This document shows positions 1 to 14,727 of a stretch of 64,000 nucleotides of DNA, piece by piece (position 1 is the stretch's first letter; the number at the start of each line of letters is the position of its first letter). The stretch is taken from positions 3,886,001-3,950,000 of the forward strand of contig JAXDDX010000023.1 in NCBI GenBank assembly GCA_034670405.1, read 5' to 3'. A model generated the notes under the pieces. It had not been told where the DNA came from. It saw nothing but the letters and a program-made list of their open reading frames with translations, and ran no database searches. A program made the translations under genes and the position numbers. Origin of the DNA: Hoplostethus atlanticus. Lineage: Eukaryota; Chordata; Actinopteri; Trachichthyiformes; Trachichthyidae.

Positions 1-80
1 CTGGGCCAGCAGGCAGGACAGTAGGACAGTGGTAGTCTGGATAGTTCAGCTGCTGGTATGGTGTAGGATATATAGCTATC

Positions 81-3000
81 ATGAACCTGCTGATGTGTCT
101 GTGTTGTATGCTGCTGGAACTCTTGGTGGCAGTCAACTGTGAGTATGTAGTGATTATGAAGTTATGTGAAAGGACCACATGATGCTTTGTTAAGTTTTAA
201 ATGTTGGATTCTATTGAGCTTTTAATGCTGTTTGCGGCCACACCAGCGACAATGTCTTTCAGTCAGCAAATATTAAAGAGGGACTTAAATGGAAGAAGTG
301 TGCGCTATTTCTTGAGAATTGTCATTTTTCTGCCATAGTTTTGCTTTTAGAACAGGTACTATATGATCTTTTTCAACCATATATTTTGCTTAGAATTTCA
401 ATTTGTAAGGAGAAGACATTTTTTTTCTTCTGTCCCTCTTCTTTTTATCTCAGATTACACGCACTCCTCAACAGTGCTAATCCAAAAATCAAATATATTC
501 CTACACAGCATACGCATCCACCCACCATTACAGGGAGGACTTGTGGATATCCCCAAGAGAAATGACGATTATTCATATTATGTCTGCTAGCCTGACGCCA
601 ATGGTCTGCTGTTGAGCTGTTGCATAAAATGAGACAGGGCAAGCCCTCACTCTAATGTTTCAAACGCCAGTGTGATGTAGTGACACCAGAAGGTCAGGCC
701 ATATTGGATTACCTTCATTACGCATGGCCTCCCAGGTGACAGAAAACCACTAATTGTTAGCCCAGGTCAATGGGCTTGAGGGGGAGTAATAGATGTCCAC
801 CATTGTTCCCTGAAGTTCTTCCATGATTTATAGGACGGACTTTTTAACCCTGAACCAAAAGAAATAATCCATACCCGTGGATCTGTTCCCTGTAAATGGA
901 TAATCTGTAGGGTGTTTAGAGGTTTAAATCATAAAAGTGTTTTCATGAAAGTGTGAAGGAACCCATTTCAAAACTAAAAGTAGAGGAAAGCTGCTTTTGA
1001 TTCCATTCTCTTTACAAACATGTTTCACTGACATGCAGCAATTTCCCACCACACTTCAACAATTGTAATTCCAGCTGCCACGGCCCCTTTGTCCTCCTTG
1101 TCAAGTAAAGCACAGTGTTTGTGTTTCCATGCAGGCAAGGTGCAAGGCATCCAGGGACGTATAGTCGGCGGTTACACCCCTGCACCAAACTCCATCAAAT
1201 ACATTGTGTCACTGCAGAGCACCAAGGGCCAACACCTATGTGGCGGATCATTGGTTCACAAGTACTGGGTGCTGACCGCAGCGCACTGCAACATTGGGTA
1301 AGACTGTGTTGATGTTTTTTACTGTTACCGTTCCATATGTGTGACTCAATTTGATGTTATTTCACTCTCAACTGTGAAGTGTGTGTTGTGGTTGAACTTT
1401 GCTCAAGCAAAGAAACACATGCAAAGCCATTACATTGTTCTGGCAAAAAACATCCAAATAATGCTTGGGAGCTTTCAGTGCAATCTGTAGAGGCCACAGT
1501 GCAGAAGCTAACATGGCATGATTTTACATTGTCAGCAGATGGTCCAGCAGACATGGGTAGGTAATGTCAAAAAGAAGTTGCTTAGTCATGAAGTAAAGTT
1601 AACCGTACAGAGCACCGTACAGAGCACCGTACAGAGCATTGGGAAGTCAAATAGCACACAGTGTGTGTGTGTGTGTGTGTGTGAGGTGTGATCTTGTCCG
1701 GATCAAGGAAATGGGGTAAGTTTTTGTCATGGCGCCCAGCTTGCACACAGTAAGCCATTGTTCCCTGACAAACCATTGATAAACCCCTTTGTAATCAAAG
1801 ATGTTATCAAACCTGGGAGTATCCGATGGATTTAAATTGCTTTGGTCTGAATTAACCACATTTGATCATTTTAAAAAAAAATCAGTGGCATCCTTGTGGC
1901 TCAGGCGCGATCCACATACCCTCGATGTTGTGAGTTCACTCCCATCTTTCTTGTCCATTGGTATACAATCTGATAAAACAGAAATACTACTGCAGTTATC
2001 AAAAAGACAGAGTGAGAATGTCAAGTCAATCAGTTTATCATGTTTGCTCCTATTTGTGGTGTTGTATATATGCTGTTTTTCTTCCCTATTTTGTTTTGTT
2101 TTGGATACGGCGGTGTGAAATGGAACTCTTTTCCTCATCCTTTAGGGCAGAGCACATGATGATAGTAGCGGGCGACTACACCTTAAATACCTTTGAGGGT
2201 ACTGAGCAGTATTCCAAACCCCACATGCTGGTTACCCATCCCCTCTACAACAAGAGCAACAACAATGCTGACATCATGCTCATTAAGGTACTGCAGAAAC
2301 AGTGTAGAGATATATTAGAAATGCAATATCATGAAAGGTCTTGTGCTAGTAGAGCTACAATGTAGGACTTAGTAGGACATGTATCATTTCCAACGTGACA
2401 CCATTATGTACAGCATGCAGAAAGAAAGTAATACGTCCTGATTTGCTTTGCCATTGTACATGCTAGATTTATTTTGATAAGGTTTTCAATACAGGCACAC
2501 GTGAGTGACATCACCACTGATATCCAGCCAACCAAACATGCTAAGACGTCAAATGTTTCGTCTTAGTTCTGTCTCCCAATGCTTTATCTGTCATGATGGT
2601 TACTACTTTGTGTTGCGCCTTTGTAAAATACACATGCCACATAACACATACAGGTTCATTTTTATACTGAGTAACTGTCTTCTGAATTTCTGTCCAGTTG
2701 CGGGCCCCCCTGGTGCTGAACAAATATGTGTCGCTGGCCCCCCTCCCCAGACAGGGCACCAGTATGATAGAAGGCCGGGTGTGTCGGGTGTCTGGGTGGG
2801 GCTACACCAGTCTGGGTGGAGGCCAGGCTCCCTTCACTCTGAGGACGGTCAATGTGCCCATTGTCTCTACTGCAAGGTGTAACAGCAGCGAGTCTTTCAA
2901 CGGCAACATCACAGCAAACATGATCTGTGCTGGCTACGGCAGTGGTGGAAAGGACGCATGCAAGGTACAGGAGCAGACCTGGAACAATCATTACTTCAAG

Positions 3001-5988
3001 TCCTTTCATTGATGTCACGCAGCTACCTTAAACTGTTTCAGCTGCAAGTTGAGTGGAGCTTTGCACTGTTAGGGCTGTCCAGTGAGTCCCGTTGTGACAA
3101 ATAAGGTCAATCAAGCTTTGAAAAGTCATTAAAACTATTTTGAAAGGGTGAATTCACCCATGTATCCAAGACACTAGTGAGTCCTGGCCTGGGTCCAGTG
3201 TGTATCTAACAGCACAAGATAATCTTCTTTACATTGGAGCAAACAATACGTTTTGGGAAGCTCATCGCCATGACACTATGTGGATGTACAGTTCATTATG
3301 TGAGCACTGGTTTGGCTACTGTGCTTTATTGAAGAGAGTTGGCAGTCCATAACCCTAACCCTCAAGAATTGTATTAGTTTACAATATTGGTAGGGAAGAC
3401 AGGAAAGCAAAGAGGAATGTGCAACAGCATAGCAGAGCCAGGAGTCAAACCCTGCAAAAGGCAGTCCCACCAGGATTTCGCAATTTTTTTCTGATTATTG
3501 CGGCCCAACATGATTGAATTTGCAGCGGCTTTTATCAAAAATTGCGATGCAATTTGCGATATTTTTCGTGTTATCTTGTGGTAAAACAGCAGGAATTGAT
3601 GAAAATTTCGAGCCCCCCATCCTCCCCAAAACATTGTAAACTGCCCACTCTGTTTTTTGAGTTGTTTTTTTTAAAGTAGTAGAGTAATCGTCACACATTA
3701 ACACCTCCTGGGGCCGCCGGCTGAAAACTAGTTTTACTACACATGATCTCTGTCTAGTGCCTATCTTTGTCTTTCATTCCTTTTTAATCCTAGTTTTCTT
3801 TACATTATTTTTGTTTGTTTTTTTCCCCTTTAGGCTGCAATGCAGCATATCTACAGTTTGCCATTGTAGCACCTGTAAAAATATTTTTTTTTAATACCCG
3901 CCCAATCCCTTCAATGTTTTGTTTAATAATATACTGTGGCATGTAGTTATCTGGTCAGTTCCAGGTTTATTGCACCTGCCAGTAGGTGGCGGAGTGAGCG
4001 GTTTGTAGTTAATTTTACTGGAAGACATAGAAGAAGGCGAGTGGGAGTGGTTGGTCTGTGCCGATAGTGGGGAATGGTGTGTGTCAGGTGCTACCTTATA
4101 GCCAACTTGCATGCTTTACAAAATATTGCCACAAAGTAATAAGATTAACGTTTTCTTTGCTGTTTGCTGCCAGTTTGACAGAGACAAGAGAGAGAGGTCC
4201 GGAGCGGAGAACACACATCAACCCAGTCACCGGCCTGTTAGCAGCAAATCAACTTGAACAGTTTATAAAATGATTAGGCTACACCGCGGCGCGGCCCGTC
4301 CAACCGGCCCAAAGACCTACCGGGATTCGTCCCGGTTGTCCCGATTGGCCACTCCGGCATTGTCCTCGTGTGTAACAATATCAAAGGCTCAGGATAACAA
4401 GAAAGCAAATGGTGCAAATTGCATATTTAAATAAAAAACAACCTCCCGAACATGTAGGAGTGTTAATGTGGAAGCATTGTGCCAATTTGACTGTTTTATG
4501 CGGGAATATTGCAGGGTTTTGGCAAAATTGCAAGCTCTTGCAAGTATTGCAGCAGTTAGTTGAACTTGCGTTAATTCTAGCGATCGCAAGATCGCAACAT
4601 CTTGCACTGAAAAGGCTGCAAATGCAACCTGACACACTGCAGGGTGGTACACTGGCCTGTGGCGGCACTCTACACACTGAAAACTATGAGCCAAGAGTTG
4701 GTCAAAGTGCAAATAACAGTTTGTTTTATTACAGACAGTAGGGGAAAGGAGTGGGGGAGGACGAGAGCGGGGCTTCGTCATCGTCTGGGCCTCCGGGAAC
4801 CTGGGAAGACACACAGAGATAGGGAGTGAGAACCAGAGGGATAGCTGAGGTTCAAAATCAATTTCTTGTCGTGTCTGTTCTCAGTGGATCGGTTTTCCAT
4901 GGTTCACAGTCCGTTTTTGTCCAATCTATAATGGGGGTCACACGCAGCACAATAAGCATCAACACACTCCACCTCCTTCTCCTCTTCACTCCTTACCATC
5001 TCAGAGATTTGGTTTTCTTCCTCTCTATTCACTATGCCTAGCTGGCCTAGACCGTGGTGAGGGCCCAGCCTACCACAGCAGCCTAAGACAACAGGATGCT
5101 CTGGTTTGGTTACTTGTATGATGAAGGACTTGTACCAATGTAAATGTGGCCCTCAGATTACATACAGTTGTATAGACAGTGTGCTTTTGACAGTCAGAAA
5201 TGGCAGCAAGAGGTAACTGTTTGACTTTTTGGACGTTTGAAGGACCAGAAATCACGTAGTGTGACATCAGTAAAGTAGGCACTCTTCAGACCTACATTTC
5301 TTCTTAGTGGCTGGTGAGAGTGGAAAGGGAAAAAATCTTTTCACAGCAGGTTGAACCATGGTTGGTGAGTCCGACTTGCTCGCTTACACGCTGCTGTTTT
5401 GGAGAAAGTTTTGTATTTCACTCTTAAGTTTCCATTCGCCACTTCCTACCAGTGACCATACACGGCACCTGAAATTGAAAAAAATCATCAGCATCTCAGT
5501 TAGGAGGGAAGGAATGCTCGTCTCTGTTTCTCTCCCAATTGGTGACTTAGGCTGATGGGACAGGTGTAAAATCCCCTCCATGCCAAAGAAGTGACCCAAC
5601 TTGGGTGAGACTGTGCCAAACAGCAGCTGAACCATTAGAAGTAGCGAAATGCATCTGGGGCCCCATTGCTAAGAAACATTTTCTAATTCATGTATCCTGT
5701 AACACCAATCGCAGACAATACAACACCTTTACAGTAAACACTATGAGACACTCAAGCCATTGGGTTTTCCATGAGGTACATATTGGCACGGTAACTGATG
5801 TGGTCTTGTCTTTGCAGGGAGATTCCGGCGGGCCGCTGGTGTGTGAGGGGCGTGTCTATGGCGTGGTATCCTGGGGCAGCGGCTGCGGTGATGCCAAGTT
5901 TCCGGGAGTCTACACGGCGGTGTCCAAGTTCCGCCGCTGGATAGACCGAACCATCTATAGTTCCTACTTACGCTGTACAAAATACTAG
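81..5988 (+). CDS. Trypsin-like serine protease precursor (5 exons, 266 aa)
   Basis: Secreted S1-family endopeptidase expected to cut after Arg/Lys. Coding exons: 81-138, 1135-1297, 2146-2287, 2698-2964, 5818-5988; all introns are GT-AG and phases agree (1, 2, 0, 0). Residues 1 to about 20 form a hydrophobic signal peptide ([15 protein letters not shown]...). A short propeptide ends QGIQGR, then the mature chain starts IVGGY at residue 29. The triad is His70 (TAAHC), Asp116 (NNADIMLIK) and Ser213 (GDSGGP). Asp207 sits six residues before Ser213 (KDACKGDSGGP), the S1 position giving trypsin specificity, with WGSGCG in the pocket wall. Odd points: no acidic enterokinase site; Lys replaces the usual Gln just before GDSGGP; the trypsin cysteines at IVGGYTC and near the C-terminal helix (C22-C157 and C128-C232 pairs) are absent, while Cys20 and Cys263 are extra. 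Clearly a trypsin-like protease; the exact paralog is not identified. The start is the only ATG that gives a signal peptide with matching phase. Confidence 0.9.
1602..1683. repeat. 12-bp tandem repeat plus (TG)n
   Basis: Nearly three head-to-tail copies of ACCGTACAGAGC (1602-1637), followed at 1661-1683 by a TG microsatellite. Both lie in intron 2 of the protease gene. Confidence 0.85.
3400..4800. repeat. Transposon-derived sequence in protease intron 4
   Basis: This part of intron 4 differs in texture from its surroundings. Around 3470-3610 and 4480-4630 there are many GCAATTTTGC-like words. At 3966-4036 is GCCAGTAGGTGGCGG followed by a GAAGAAG-rich stretch, a motif pair I know from common fish interspersed repeats. 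At 4287-4350 there is a GC-rich stretch with small inverted repeats. No transposase frame is visible and ends are not defined; class unknown. The strongest piece is the AGGTGGCGG segment. Confidence 0.45.
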
Positions 5989-6373
5989 AGAAAAGTCCAA
6001 AAATAGGATAATTAAAGTAGGTATTAATGCAGCTTGCCTTAAAAGCAACATTCCCCATGATATTGATATATGATTCCCCATAAATACTGTATATGACCTT
6101 GCATGGAGTATATCAAAGGACTTAAACAGGGTTCTTTGGAAAACACATCCAAAGCTTCCTCCAGTTTGTATCAATTTTGATGATCACTTTGACAATGGTT
6201 TGAATGCCAAAGCAATGGTGACGTGTCTCTTAAAATTATTATCATCATAAATGAGGAGGAGGTGGAGCAAATGATGGGGATGCATTGCACTGTGGAATGG
6301 GCACTTTATCAGATACATTCATGGGTTCTCACTGTTTAAGTTCATGTCTTGTTAAAAATTGCCCTTTTATCCA

Positions 6374-6379
6374 AATAAA
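6374..6379 (+). promoter_or_regulatory. Poly(A) signal of the trypsin-like gene
   Basis: AATAAA about 385 bases after the stop codon, with no later coding exon and no closer canonical signal seen. Confidence 0.6.
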
Positions 6380-6399
6380 TACCCACATTTAAAGGAGGC

Positions 6400-8280
6400 T
6401 TTGATCTGTGTCAGACTGTCATCAGCTCTAAGAGTCATGTTATGTTCTCTAGAGTCCATCATGGCAGAGACTGTTGCACATCTTCAGCCACACACTGCAC
6501 AATAATTCCTGGTTCAAATATATATACTCCTTTCAAATGCTTTGCCTCTGCCTTTCTGACATCCAAAAAGCTCGGGTGTTGAAATTATCAGTTGTTTTTC
6601 TTGGGTTTTTTTTCTGTACAGGGGTGTTCAAACAAGGTTCCATTCATTCTAAATAGAAACCAATTCTGATCACTGTCAATATATAACCTCTTATTGTGAC
6701 TCACATGACAAAACAATTCACCAACTCAGGGAAGTACAGGGACGTCAACGAGTTGTTATTGAGATGTTCTCATAGAAAGATGAGCCGCTGATAAAATCTA
6801 AGAGTGGTAGTGAGAGTTCTGCAAGTCCAGAGGGGCTAGGTGTGTCAGTGTCACAACTGTACCTCCTCTATGAATAGCTGACGGCATATTATGGTTGGCT
6901 CTGACCTCCATGCAGATATCTAGTTTCATCACCTTTCATTCCAGTCTGTAAAATGATATTTGGTTAGGTTCCTATGAGAAATGATAGTCTATCAGGATTT
7001 AATGCCCATCCATTGCTTGAAATTTATTTTGTACCATCATCCCTTTATGCTGCAGTGACATTTTAAGACTTATTTATGTAAACATTGCAACACTTTAATG
7101 AATGGTAAATCCAAGGGGGATTTGTTCATGTCGGAAGTAAATCCCGGGTGTCTATGTTTAACAATGCAAACACTGAGCCAGTGTTCATGCAGCCCTCTGA
7201 TCATGTTGTTCTGTAAAGCCAATGAACAGGTAAACCCTGTTGTGTTATGTCCAAACACATTTTCCCCAGAAAAGCTCTCAAACAGGGTCCTTCCTGTTTC
7301 CTTACTGTTTTTATGAAATCACCTTTTAGGACATTATCAGTATTACATCTCTTTATCAATACTCAATAATCAAAAAATATGCATGGGGTGGGATCATTTC
7401 AGGAATACCAAATGTATTTCATCTATAATAGCCTATACTTTATGCACCCAACTGTTGCAGCCCATGTGCAGGTCGTGTATCAGTGTGTATCACCCGCCAA
7501 AACAAACAAAAGAAAAGTGAATTGATGTAGGCCATAAGGAATTGAGGTGATAACCCTTTAAATCAGTGCAATTGCCTCACTACTGTTTCCATTTCACAAG
7601 ACACCAGTGAAGACAGATTAGTTTACATCCTATTGAAAGGATGTGAACAATAAGGCTCTAGGAATTGGAGGTGCGCCACGGGGCCACTAGTCACATCATA
7701 GCCCATGAAAATACTGCCATCCTCTGGTGAGGTCTCACTCTCGATGGGTCCATAGCACGTTCAATAACATTTAGTCTAAAAAATCGCAAAACTGGGCATA
7801 ACATTGGTGCATTTTCAAAAAGGTTTTATGCGTAAAAACCTCTGAATTCATTGAGTGGGATTTGTTGGTGCGTACGCAGCATCCTGAAAGATCAAATATG
7901 ATTCACTAGTGTGTGTGCCGTCGTTGAATATAAAATCTCCATTTGTTTGATTGCATCTAGATCCCGGCGACTGGAGCATTAGTACACCACGGCTCCAACT
8001 GGAAGCTTCTCTGGGCTGCACCAGAAAACCCCCGTACAGCTCCCTCGCCAGGTCTCCCTGGGATCCGTGTTTTGCATCGCTCCTCAATTTGCATTTCTTC
8101 CTCAGATTTTCCGAGCGACGGGTCCAGCCGCTCGAAACCAGCGGGCGCTCCACGGCTGTATCGTACACGCGCCTCCATTTCCAGAGCAATACGCACAGAA
8201 AAAACATCTGGAACATTTGAATAATGTTGCCGAGGCTCGCCGAGCGGGGAAATTGAGAACATTTTTTATTTAATGTTATT
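6400..8280. other. Intergenic spacer and probable camk2n promoter/5' UTR
   Basis: No gene recognised between the protease and the CaMKII inhibitor. From about 7960 to 8340 the sequence becomes richer in CpG (CGGCGACTGG, CGAGCGACGG, CGCCGAGCGG) than the AT-rich spacer before it. This fits a CpG-type promoter and 5' UTR for the gene starting at 8457. No TATA box or transcription start can be fixed by eye. Confidence 0.5.
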
Positions 8281-8402
8281 TCTGTTGCGCACCGACGGGG
8301 ACAGACACGTGTCTTCGAGGTAAACAGAAAGGGCTAGATCGTGTCAGCAGGTTACATTGTTTTTTTCTTTTGTTTGTAATAGCCGACCGAGTACAAGCTT
8401 AA

Positions 8403-9513
<1,111 letters not shown>

Positions 9514-10713
9514 AACATTCTCCTCGCCGTCCCCAAAAGACACTTGAGATTTTTTTATGGCGATATTTACCAGTTTTAATCCAAAGACACTGTATATAAG
9601 CACTTTCTCTCATGTGGCAGCAAGCAGCACTTCCACACCCTCCTCTCCTAGTCAGTCATGGCCATCTGGGTGATACACACTGGCAGGGGTGGGAGATGGC
9701 AGCAAAAGAGACCCCCAGGTGGACCCCCCCAACACACACACACACACACACACACCCATAAACACACATACACACACACACACCCTCGATTACAGGGTTT
9801 CGCCATTAATCCAAATGCGGGAGAAGACAACGAGAGGGGGGGAAGGAGGTGGCGGAAGGAGGCAACGCTGTCGAAATGCAGAAATCAGGGACAGGATACA
9901 GAAATAAATATAATCTAAAACCTAAAGCACACACTTCTCCTATATCTTATCAATCAAACCTATGGTACCATTCTTTCTGCTCTTCATTTTGATTGAGGGC
10001 AAATGAATAACGCAGTTTGTAAATATGGAAAGGGTAGCCCTTATTTTCTTGCACAGAAGTGAGAAGCGGTAAACTGGTTTGTTCTCTGTCTGTATTGAAG
10101 ACCTTATTTATTGACCCTTTGGAATACGTCTTTTGCAGTGACTTAAGGCCTGAGGGAGTGTTTTTGTATGTCAAGAAAATTCTGACCGAATGAAAGTGAT
10201 TTCCTTTTTTTTTTAACTTATGATCCTCGATGTTGCCTGAGTGTTTTTTGTTACCATACTTTGCAGCTAAAGAGTCATTTATATACAGTGTACCTCCCAC
10301 CTGTTTGTAAGCTTCCCAGGCTTTCACCTGGATTGGTTGATACTGTAACTTGACTGTACACACCCTATTGATAAACTATTTATATTGCATTGTGAATTAT
10401 CGTGTGTGCCAAATCTCATGAGGGATATACTATACCGGACAACTTGTTCTTTTTTGTGCTTTATACATTTACTCATACAATTGTTTTGTTTGGTTGCCAT
10501 TTTTTAGGGCTATTTCTTAAACACTGAAATACCAACTCATGCATGTGCAAATATGGAATCATGCATGCATGGCAGAAGTTCTGAAACTCGTGTGTATTCT
10601 TGAAACACCTCGTATACAGCTTTGAATGACAAACCTCAAGAAACAGTCTTAATTCTGCGTTGTACTGTACGATTCACACTGATTTGTACAGTGGCCTAAT
10701 ATCTTGTAATAAA
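9514..10713 (+). other. camk2n 3' UTR with poly(A) signal
   Basis: About 1.2 kb of AT-rich sequence follows the stop and ends at AATAAA (10708-10713), a good candidate cleavage signal. It includes a CA microsatellite (9732-9783). A 137-codon antisense frame at 9950-10363 resembles nothing known and is taken as chance. Confidence 0.6.
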
Positions 10714-10731
10714 GATTCTGAAGAAGTAATA

Positions 10732-13467
10732 CTCACCGTTTACAGTGTTGATTGTGGTTTACAACAACGATCTACTTGATGTTCACTATTCGTTTATTTA
10801 ACTGTAGTGATGAATCAGAAGGAATACAGACAATAGCAAAGAGCACGGCTGACTTTGGATATGTGCTCCTTGTATATTTTCCGCTGCCGTCATTGGATTG
10901 CCTATCTGGCTGCCAAGCGAGGTCAAGTCAGCGTTTCACTCTGAGAAAGCGGGATCCAATTGCTTGGGAAGATCAGATATGAAAGAAAACAGGAATGGCA
11001 GGAAAGATGAGGAAATAATTGCCATCAAGAATTTAGAATCCACACAGTGTCATGATGTGCTTAAACCAGACTGAAAACACTGAGCGTTAACTCTGCGACC
11101 GTCTACAATCCCACAGAATATCACAGTACGCATGCAATGATTCTTCAGAAATGTGGAAAATGTACTCCGCCGCACCCCAGTGCAATAAAGGACTGTTTGC
11201 ATGTAAAATCTCAGCTCCTCTCTTTCACCAAGTCCTCCCTTTAACTTCGTTACCAGAGACATAAACGGTGCAGGGGCACCGAGGCATGGGGAACACTGAT
11301 GAGACGTGACATTTCCAACTCTGCTGTGGTGACTAAATGATTCATGTTCTGTGACGAGCTTCTGTCAGCGTACGGCATCTTAAGCCTGGACCGCCGGGAT
11401 GTGTGTTTGGAACACATGCATGCAGTATGTACACACACATGGGCACACACGCCTGTATTCGCTCTAACTGTTGGCTGGACTACCATATTGCTAGTTGTGC
11501 CTCTCTCTCTCTCTCTCTCGCTCTCTCTCTCGCTCCCTCCCCAGTCTTGACAGGCATGAAAGGGGCTGCCTGGGCCGGGTACCATGGTAACAGATGCACC
11601 ATGCACTCAATGGGTGCTGCGGTGGGTTCGGTGCAGAATCCTCCTCCCTGAGCCACAGCTTGATACCATCGCTATCTTTAATGGAATGTTCTCCATTCTC
11701 TTATCTTTGCCCTCTTCTCTCAAGACCCCCTATTCACTGTGTGGCGTGACCGCATTATCCTGCCAAAATAGTCTCTCCTTCCAAGACGGCAGTCAACCAT
11801 GACAATGGTGCTACTGCAGTATTGGACAACAGCCTATCCCCTCATAGCGGCTGATAGTCTCCTATATGTTACATTTAGAGTGCAATGGTTTATGATTTTC
11901 TGTGTGGTGGAATCGTTCATCCAAAACAATGCGGTAAAGGCTTCATGTGGGTGGCCCCAGCTTGGCTCTGTTCAGTCGTAAAACAGGGTCATTTTCTAAA
12001 CAGTATTTAAACTGAAGGTACACAACCACCCCTCCTTAACAATGAAACCTGTATGGTTCACCTTAAAAATACTACAGAATATCTAGCATTTTTCCCATTA
12101 ATATATTGCTGAAAATTTGTTGTGGCAACTAGGGTTTGCCAATATATCAAGTTGCCATTGTTCTTTTCTTAAAATCAGATATTGGCCAGTCAGTGTAGTT
12201 AACTTCTGATAAGATATAATGCAGTTTGTTTGATCACAAAATTATTATGTAATTTATGTGGGTGGCTGCAATTGGCCTTAATTGGCCGTAGCCGGTGATA
12301 GCTCGATTCTCTCCTGCATCCATCCCACACCTCAACCACCCCCCCAGTATGCCACGAGTTGTAATTTTGTGCAATATGTTTGGCATAAAATGGTGAAATT
12401 TAAGGATGAATATCAGCACAAAATACCAGCGACTGGTCGATTCAATCCAAAAAATATTGGTATCTGTTGCAGCCCTCAAAAACACGTCAGTCGAACCCTA
12501 GTGAAAACATTTTAAAAAACATGACTTTTATCCCTACAACCCTGCAAAATCTAAGAGCCATTTTGTGATCTAAAGTGTATCCATCACCTCTGTCGAAATC
12601 TGCTTGAATTCATCCTACAAATCCATTTGGATTTCTCCTGTCTGACGTATGTGTGACAAAGTGTTGGCCCGGTGTAGTTCATGCAGATCTACTTTCTTGC
12701 TGCACATGTCCCTCACCTCTTGCAGTGACATGGTGCATATTATATCATAATGGAAATCTATGAGACCTCCATCAGTTTATTAAGATATTGTGATACATCT
12801 CTTGCTGAACGCACCTGTGTGGTCTCTGAACCGAAACTCTTGGATAAGCATACAGTTATGTCTCAGTGCAGGTTATGTGTTTATCCCACAAAGCCTCATA
12901 GCTACATAGGGCTTAGGCGTTCGATCCTAATGCTATTATCGCAGAGATACAGCAGATGCCACTCACCTCAGGCTGGCTAGATACGTTTAAATTCAACTCC
13001 AGCCTTGGGGCTGGGTGGTCATCGCTAGTGGGAGAAAGGTTTAAAATGATGCTTTAGATCTCTCTCAATAATGGGAAGGCTTTTCAAAATAAGTTGATTG
13101 TTATTTGGATAATATTGCAGCAAATGGGTTTTGTATTGAGGGCTGAGGAGAGAGAAATCACTGGTGCTGTGAAAAGGGGCAGGAAGGAGTCAGGATCGGG
13201 AGAGCTGTTAGGTTACATAAGCTCTGACAGGTATATTAGAAAAAGATGAGGAACATGAAGAAGAAGAAGAAGAAGAAGAAGAAGAAGAGGAGGAGAGACA
13301 CAGAGAGAATTAAACTTACAGAGAGGGAGGCAGGGAGGGAAGGAGAGCAGCGGGGGAGAGAGGGAGAGAATAGCAGAGTAGGAGGAAAGGAGGGTAGGAG
13401 GAAGGAGAGCATTCATAGGTCACTGACACAAGGAAGGAAACCACACCCTACGTGCCCTCTTTTAGTG

Positions 13468-13508
<41 letters not shown>

Positions 13509-14693
13509 CCAGCCTAATGAACGAAATTCCCTCAGAGTCGTCCCTAAGAAAGCCCCAGCGCCCGGCTCCTCCCCACTGGGCTCCTGAGTGACCTTGGTCT
13601 TCTCTCTCTGGCTCAGCAGAAGGGAAATGCCTGCTGTAACCCCAGGTAAGAAACCACCCAGCAGGAAAATCACCTCTTCTCTTCTCTTCTCTCTGAATCA
13701 ATGGACTTTGTATGATGCAGTCTTAGCATGTGTATGGCATGCAAATGGCTGTGGCAACATTTGCATTGCATTCTTCAGCATGTGTATGAGCGCATTTGTG
13801 TTTGTGTGCAGTTGTTGGTCTTTTTATTCATATTTGTTTCTATTTGTGTGCGCACGTGTACGTGTCCACGTATGTGTGTGTGCATCCCCGTCTGTGTGTG
13901 TGGTGTGCAGGCTCGCTTGGCAGTGGGATCAGGTATTCTCTTGCTGAGAAAGACTCTGCTGGGAATTCACAAGGACGGCCGCTGATAACAGGGAAATGTT
14001 AACGCAGCCCTGGTTGGAAAAAAACATCACACCGTAATATTCCCTCAGCTCTCAACTGGGGATTGGGGAAGTTTTTTGGGCAGTGCTGAATCAGAGCAAT
14101 TGACCAAAAAACACTGTCTATGGCTGTGTGTGAACCACTTTGGTTGCAGCTAAACCCTGATTGCTGATGACGTCAATCTTTCAAGCATGTTCCCTTTTAG
14201 ATATTGGTCCAACTTTTGCTCATCTTGATTGATATAAACATGCTTGAGTTCCACTCCAGAATCTGGGACCAGTTTCTCTATTATAGAGAACATTTCCTTA
14301 TGTTTGGTTTATGGGTTTAAAAGGTAGCAGTCCAGTTTTAACAGATGTTGCCGTCGATAAACATGGATGGACAGATACATAAAGACAGGCTGACAGAGAG
14401 ATGGAGACCACTCTGCACTAAGATTAAACACTCTCGCTGTTTTCCAAGGAAATGGAGCTCTTCCAAAGAAGAGAGGAAGGAGGCAGATAGGAAGAGAGTA
14501 CAAGATGAGGAGATAGGAGAGATAGAGAGCCAAGAGAGAGGGGGAAAAGAGGAGGATAAACAAAGTGAGATAAGAGGAAGAGAGAGAGAGAGATAGAGGC
14601 TCAATATGATGAAATGAACGCCAGTGAGAAACAGTTCAGACCCACCGGATGGTTACTATAGCAACCCAGTCTCTCTCTCTCTTTATTTCTGTT

Positions 14694-14727
<34 letters not shown>

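Larger units (their letters stand above)
139..5817 (+). other. Introns of the trypsin-like gene
   Basis: Four introns: 139-1134, 1298-2145, 2288-2697 and 2965-5817. The first three hold no recognisable gene; intron 2 carries a 12-bp tandem repeat and a TG run. Intron 4 is by far the longest and contains transposon-like sequence between about 3.4 and 4.8 kb. Open frames in these introns are short and resemble no known protein. Confidence 0.75.

Noticed and set aside
1-80. TATA-like GGATATATAGC just before the protease start codon
   Set aside because: Only about 10 bases from the ATG, too close to act as a TATA box for this transcript; the true promoter probably lies before the window.
7957-8262. 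Overlapping frames of 89-122 codons on both strands upstream of camk2n
   Set aside because: They sit in the CpG-rich 5' region where stops are rare by composition; no known family.
9950-10363. 137-codon minus-strand frame
   Set aside because: Antisense within the camk2n 3' UTR, no recognisable domain, AT-rich composition explains the length.
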